A stretch of DNA of 64,000 bases from Polyangiaceae bacterium (lineage in GTDB: Bacteria > Myxococcota_A > Polyangia > Polyangiales > Polyangiaceae). The notes under the pieces are model-generated. The model searched no databases, was not told the origin of the DNA, and worked only from the letters and a program-made list of their open reading frames with translations. A program made the position numbers and the translations under genes. The stretch's first letter is position 1, and every line of letters starts with the position of its first letter. Below, piece after piece: positions 60,516 to 64,000 of this stretch. The DNA lies in assembly GCA_025353725.1 (NCBI GenBank), contig JANXOF010000033.1, forward strand, positions 1 through 64,000, given 5' to 3'.

Positions 60516-61426
60516 ATGTCGCGGTTAGCCGCGCAAACCTTGGGTCCCGTGCAGTTCAAACACAGCGGCGACGCTGCGGGACACCCACCGATTCTCACGC
60601 AATTTCGATGGCAAAGGTTGTCTTTCACCAGCGTAAAGTCCGACGGACACTTGCCGTTTGTCGGCGCAAGAACGCCTACGCTAGCGGCCGGTTCCGCTGC
60701 GGTTGCGGGCACGACAGGAATCGCCGGAACGACGACCGGTGGCGGCGCGGAGGCATCGACCGAGACGCGCGGCGCACCGACGACCGTGCAAACGGTGACG
60801 GCGTCGCCTTTGCCGCCGGTCGCAAGCAGCCTGTTCGCCGCCCCCTTGCACGCTTGTCCGTTCGCACAATCGCTATCAAGGGTGCAGACTTTCCCGCAAA
60901 ACGGCGTATCGCCAATAAGTGCAGTTTCGGGCGCAGCGCATTTGACGAATGCGGTCCCTGCGTCGACCGGCGCTGTGAACGAGTCTTGATTTACCCAGCC
61001 CATGAGCCTTCGCTGGTCTTTCGGATTCGTGAATGCGACCAAAAAGAACTTGTCGCGCTGCGCCAATTCCGTGACGGAACCGCCTTTCGCGAGTGTCGCG
61101 ACGACCTTTCCGATGCCAGGGATCTCGCGCACGTTGGTCACGCGTTGAAGTGTCCCGAGGACGTTTTCGAGCTTCTTCTCATCCGGGAAGCGCGACACAT
61201 CGTTCTCATTGGCCGCCGTCGGAGTCACAACGGCATTCACGACCGGTGGTGGAGCGGCGTCGGCCTGCTCGGCCACCACCGGAGTTGCTTCCGCATCGGC
61301 CTCGCTTACGGCGCCGAGCTTCTTGGCCAGAAGGCCGCAGCCGCTCATCCAAACGAGCGAGACGAACGACACGAGCGCTAAGCCCGTCAGCTTCGAGAAC
61401 CCAAGACTTCGGGTGGACGTCGGCAT
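60506..61426 (-). CDS. Lipoprotein with SH3-like domain and Cys-rich modules (copy 2)
   Basis: A 306-residue lipoprotein (VSLVWMSGCGLLAKK) with the same SH3-like block (VATLAKGGSVTELAQRDKFF then LMGWVNQDSFTAP) and two Cys-rich modules (CGKVCTLDSDCANGQACKG and CHRNCVRIGGCPAASPLC). Its stop overlaps the start region of copy 1, so they form a tandem duplicated pair in one transcript. The function is unknown. Confidence 0.82.
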   Translation of the reverse strand: MPTSTRSLGFSKLTGLALVSFVSLVWMSGCGLLAKKLGAVSEADAEATPVVAEQADAAPPPVVNAVVTPTAANENDVSRFPDEKKLENVLGTLQRVTNVREIPGIGKVVATLAKGGSVTELAQRDKFFLVAFTNPKDQRRLMGWVNQDSFTAPVDAGTAFVKCAAPETALIGDTPFCGKVCTLDSDCANGQACKGAANRLLATGGKGDAVTVCTVVGAPRVSVDASAPPPVVVPAIPVVPATAAEPAASVGVLAPTNGKCPSDFTLVKDNLCHRNCVRIGGCPAASPLCLNCTGPKVCAANRDICK

Positions 61427-61485
61427 TTGCGCCGGAGGCTATCAGGAAGATTCTTGCGGCCGAAAATTAACGGCAGGGGCCAGCG

Positions 61486-62595
61486 TCAACGCTCGCTGTC
61501 CACCGCAGAGAGCCAGCTAAAGAGAATGCGGTAGCCTTCAAAGAGGAGCGAAAGCTCCGTCGATTCGTTCTTTTGGTGCGCCTGGGCGTTCTCGCCGGGG
61601 CCGAAGTTGATCGCCGCCATGCCGAGCTGAGAAAACCGAGCTACGTCGGTCCACGCCTGTTTCGGCTCAATGCTACGAACGCCGGCTTCAATAAGCGCCT
61701 TGACGAGCGGATGCGACGCGTTCGGCATCGCAGCGGGCGCGAGGTCGGTGAATTGCACATCGGCCTTGTCGCCCACGAGCGCAAGAACGTCTTGCTGTGC
61801 GACGGCAAGAGGCGTGTTCGGCGCAAAGCGATGATTCAGGTTCAACGTGAAGGCATCGGGGACGACATTCCGACCGCGACCGCCGTTCGCGAGGGTTACC
61901 GTGGTCGTCGTGCGATAGAGAAGTCCGTCGATGTGATGCTCGATGGGCGCAAGGACGGCGAGCCTATCGAGGAGCCCGGCGGCCTTTGTGATGGCGTTCT
62001 CGCCCTCCCACGGCCGCGCGCTGTGGCCGGTCCGACCATGAAACGTGACGGTCGCCTGAATCGACCCGCAACAACCGAGATGAAGGCGGTTATCGGACGG
62101 TTCGAGGCAAACGGCCAAGTCGGCCGTTTTGAGATCGGCGTCCTCGTCGAGCACGCGCCCTAGCTCGTTCTCGACGAACGACCCCTCCTCACGCGCGTAG
62201 AACACGAGTGTGACGTCGCAGCCCGCGAAGTCGCCTAGCGTCTCCGCGATGACAATCATGACGGCGAGGCCGCTTTTCATGTCGGCTGCCCCGGCGCCGA
62301 AGCAGCGGCCGTGCTCGATACGCGCCGGACCGTTCTCCGTGCGCACGGTGTCGAGATGCCCCGCCAGAACGATGTGCGGCCTGCCCGTCTCACGACCACG
62401 CACCAGAGGAACCACGATCGAATCTCCGTAGCGACGGATTGGACTCGCGAGATCGAGTCGCGCCAGACGCTCGGACACGGCGTCGCAGAGAGCTCTTTCA
62501 TCGCCAATCGGAGACGCGATGGCGCAAAGCCAGAGAAGCGTCTCCTCGAGCGAAATGGCCGTCGGCGTGCGCGTGGCGAGCGTCTCCATGGCCAT
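61486..62595 (-). CDS. dapE: Succinyl-diaminopimelate desuccinylase-like M20 peptidase
   Basis: DapE removes succinate from N-succinyl-L,L-diaminopimelate in lysine and peptidoglycan synthesis. The di-zinc M20 signatures are IVLAGHLDTVRTENG, GAGAADMKSGLAVM and YAREEGSFVENELG (catalytic Glu). The lid domain with HGRTGHSARPWEGENAI follows. At 369 residues it is of normal length. It lies 28 bp downstream of dapD, supporting the DapE assignment over a generic M20 peptidase. Confidence 0.92.
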   Translation of the reverse strand: MAMETLATRTPTAISLEETLLWLCAIASPIGDERALCDAVSERLARLDLASPIRRYGDSIVVPLVRGRETGRPHIVLAGHLDTVRTENGPARIEHGRCFGAGAADMKSGLAVMIVIAETLGDFAGCDVTLVFYAREEGSFVENELGRVLDEDADLKTADLAVCLEPSDNRLHLGCCGSIQATVTFHGRTGHSARPWEGENAITKAAGLLDRLAVLAPIEHHIDGLLYRTTTTVTLANGGRGRNVVPDAFTLNLNHRFAPNTPLAVAQQDVLALVGDKADVQFTDLAPAAMPNASHPLVKALIEAGVRSIEPKQAWTDVARFSQLGMAAINFGPGENAQAHQKNESTELSLLFEGYRILFSWLSAVDSER

Positions 62596-62623
62596 CTAAG
62601 CTACGCTTTCGTCGACGACGCCG

Positions 62624-63463
62624 TCAGACCGGAACGTTGAAATCGCGCAGAGCGGCGTTGAGGCTGACTTTGCGGTCGGTGCTCGCGGTTCGCTTTCCGA
62701 TAATGAGCGCACATGGCACCCCGTACGAGCCTGCAGGAAAGGCCTTCATTCGCGTCCCCGGAATGACGACCGAGCGCGCCGGGACGCGCCCGCGATACTC
62801 CACCACGTCGGATCCGCTGACGTCGAGGATCACGGTCGAAGACGTGAGCACCACGCCCGTCCCGATGACCGCCTCTTGGCCCACGTGAACGCCCTCGACA
62901 ATGACGACGCGCGAACCGATAAACGCGCCATCCTCCACAACCACGGGACTTGCGCCGGGTGGCTCCAGGACGCCGCCGATACCGACGCCCCCCGACAGGT
63001 GGCAATCGCGACCAATCTGCGCGCACGAACCGACCGTGGCCCATGTGTCGACCAGCGTGCCCGACCCGACCCGAGCCCCGATGTTCACGTACCCCGGCAT
63101 GACAATGACGCCCGGTTCGCAAAAAGCACCAAACCGCACGACCCCCGGCGGGACGACGCGGATCTTCTGCGCTGCGAGGTTCTTTTTGAGCGGAATCTTG
63201 TCATGAAACTCAAATGGACCGACCTCCAGCGTCTCCATCGCGCGGATGGCGAAGTACAGAAGAATGGCCTCTTTGACCCACGCGTGCGTGATCCAAGCGG
63301 TTCCCTCGGGCGACCCCGGTTCGGGTGGTGACGCGACGCGAAGCCCGCCTCGATCGAGGTTGGCAATCGTTCGCTCCACCGCCGCGACGTGAACCGAGTC
63401 TTTCAACAAGGCGCGGTCCGCGAAAGCGGCCTCGATGAGCCCTCGGTCCTGCGGGTCGCTCAT
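62624..63463 (-). CDS. dapD: Tetrahydrodipicolinate N-succinyltransferase
   Basis: DapD succinylates tetrahydrodipicolinate, two steps before DapE. From the ATG at 63463 (MSDPQDRGLIEAAFADRALL) the protein has an N-terminal helical domain and a left-handed beta-helix built from hexapeptide repeats (VVRFGAFCEPGVIVMPGYVN, IGARVGSGTLVDTWATVGSC, IGRDCHLSGGVGIGGVLEP). Upstream in-frame ATG (63676) would overlap ndk and is rejected. It forms an operon with dapE and begins 4 bp after ndk. Confidence 0.94.
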   Translation of the reverse strand: MSDPQDRGLIEAAFADRALLKDSVHVAAVERTIANLDRGGLRVASPPEPGSPEGTAWITHAWVKEAILLYFAIRAMETLEVGPFEFHDKIPLKKNLAAQKIRVVPPGVVRFGAFCEPGVIVMPGYVNIGARVGSGTLVDTWATVGSCAQIGRDCHLSGGVGIGGVLEPPGASPVVVEDGAFIGSRVVIVEGVHVGQEAVIGTGVVLTSSTVILDVSGSDVVEYRGRVPARSVVIPGTRMKAFPAGSYGVPCALIIGKRTASTDRKVSLNAALRDFNVPV

Positions 63464-63467
63464 GGGT

Positions 63468-63899
63468 TCAGCCGGCGACGGGAGCGACTTTGCTTGCAGG
63501 GAAAAAATAGCCGATTTCAACGCGGGCGTTTTCGGCAGAATCGGACCCGTGAACCGCATTTTCCCCGACGTTGCCGCCGTGAGCCTTCCGAATCGTACCC
63601 TCGGTCGCCTTTGCGGGGTCGGTCGCGCCCATGAGCTCGCGGTACTTGGCGACAGCGTCTTCCCGCTCGAGGACAACGACGAAAACGGGCGAGCGCGTCA
63701 TGAACTCTACAAGCTCACCGAAAAACGGTCGGGCCTTGTGGACGGCGTAAAACCCCTCGGCGACCTTCCTGGAAAGCGGCATCCGCTCGCACGCCACGAC
63801 GTCGAAGCCCGCGACCTCGAGCATTTGAAGAATCGCTCCCGCGCGCTTCTTTTCGACAGCGTCCGGCTTGATGATGCAGAGGGTGCGTTCGACGGTCAT
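63468..63899 (-). CDS. ndk: Nucleoside diphosphate kinase
   Basis: Ndk transfers the terminal phosphate between NTPs and NDPs. From the ATG at 63899 (MTVERTLCIIKPDAVEKK) the 143-residue protein has the family fold and the phosphorylated His in NAVHGSDSAENA. KAHGGNVGENAVHGSDS spans the active site. The length matches bacterial Ndk. It is the first gene of the ndk-dapD-dapE run on the minus strand. Confidence 0.96.
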   Translation of the reverse strand: MTVERTLCIIKPDAVEKKRAGAILQMLEVAGFDVVACERMPLSRKVAEGFYAVHKARPFFGELVEFMTRSPVFVVVLEREDAVAKYRELMGATDPAKATEGTIRKAHGGNVGENAVHGSDSAENARVEIGYFFPASKVAPVAG

Positions 63900-64000
63900 G
63901 AAATTCTCGCTTCGCAAAGTGAAAGGAAAGAGTCGCGCTGCCAGCTCCGTGCGCCATCGCACCGACGCTCGACGGCGAGCTAGGGCTTAGAAGGGGTGTG

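Overview
The window is a high-GC (roughly 60 %) bacterial chromosome segment that looks like a member of the Myxococcota, probably Polyangia. This placement is inferred from gene style: Hanks-type Ser/Thr kinases with FHA and PEGA partners, an FHA-CpaF-like protein, a MYXO-CTERM-like C-terminal anchor, many Cys-rich or low-complexity lipoproteins, and an EF-G resembling the mitochondrial/spdEFG1 type. No rRNA, tRNA, CRISPR array or prophage was recognised.

Layout. 1-8.2 kb is a decay island: the edge of an IS5-family element (two-frame transposase), a broken IS66-family element (tnpA with a stop, tnpB open, tnpC deleted and frameshifted), an IS91-type transposase tail, a possible third transposase tail, orphan lipoproteins, a VapC toxin pseudogene beside an intact Phd antitoxin, and a decayed metzincin protease. 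Embedded in it is a compact molybdopterin block (moaB-moaD divergent from moaA). 8.2-20.4 kb carries a membrane MutS-like ATPase, a CDF metal transporter, several exported or lipid-anchored proteins (cupredoxin-like, BNR-repeat with a MYXO-CTERM-like tail, dihaem cytochrome c, Cys-rich), a winged-helix regulator with a striking promoter/operator, a prolyl oligopeptidase and surE. 20.6-27.8 kb holds the EF-G gene, a PilZ protein with a coupled small ORF, a formylglycine-enzyme-like lipoprotein and a marR-BKACE-enoyl-CoA hydratase operon.

27.8-38.3 kb is a plus-strand housekeeping run: M15 peptidase, yceD-rpmF, fabH, two lipoproteins, fabD-fabG-acpP-fabF, rpiB, nrdR-ribD and def. plsX, the usual neighbour between rpmF and fabH, is absent. 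38.3-48 kb has an FHA-CpaF pseudo-ATPase, a polytopic membrane protein, a cyclophilin lipoprotein, a DUF192 lipoprotein, HMG-CoA lyase with a strong terminator, and purF coupled to a small Cys protein. 48-55.2 kb is a tightly packed five-gene signalling block: beta-propeller-like lipoprotein, transmembrane kinase, PEGA protein, soluble FHA kinase, membrane protein. 55.2-64 kb contains alaS, a HEAT-repeat exported protein coupled to a TlpA-like thioredoxin, two overlapping paralogous SH3/Cys-rich lipoproteins, and dapE, dapD and ndk.

The most unusual signals are: an inverted-repeat operator filling the 17-bp spacer of a near-consensus promoter of a probably leaderless regulator; a 10-G tract inside the C-terminal membrane anchor of a surface protein; a CpaF-type ATPase fold that lost its ATP-binding motifs but kept an FHA domain; and the overlapping kinase/PEGA/lipoprotein operon. 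Functions are read from motifs by eye; no database search was run.
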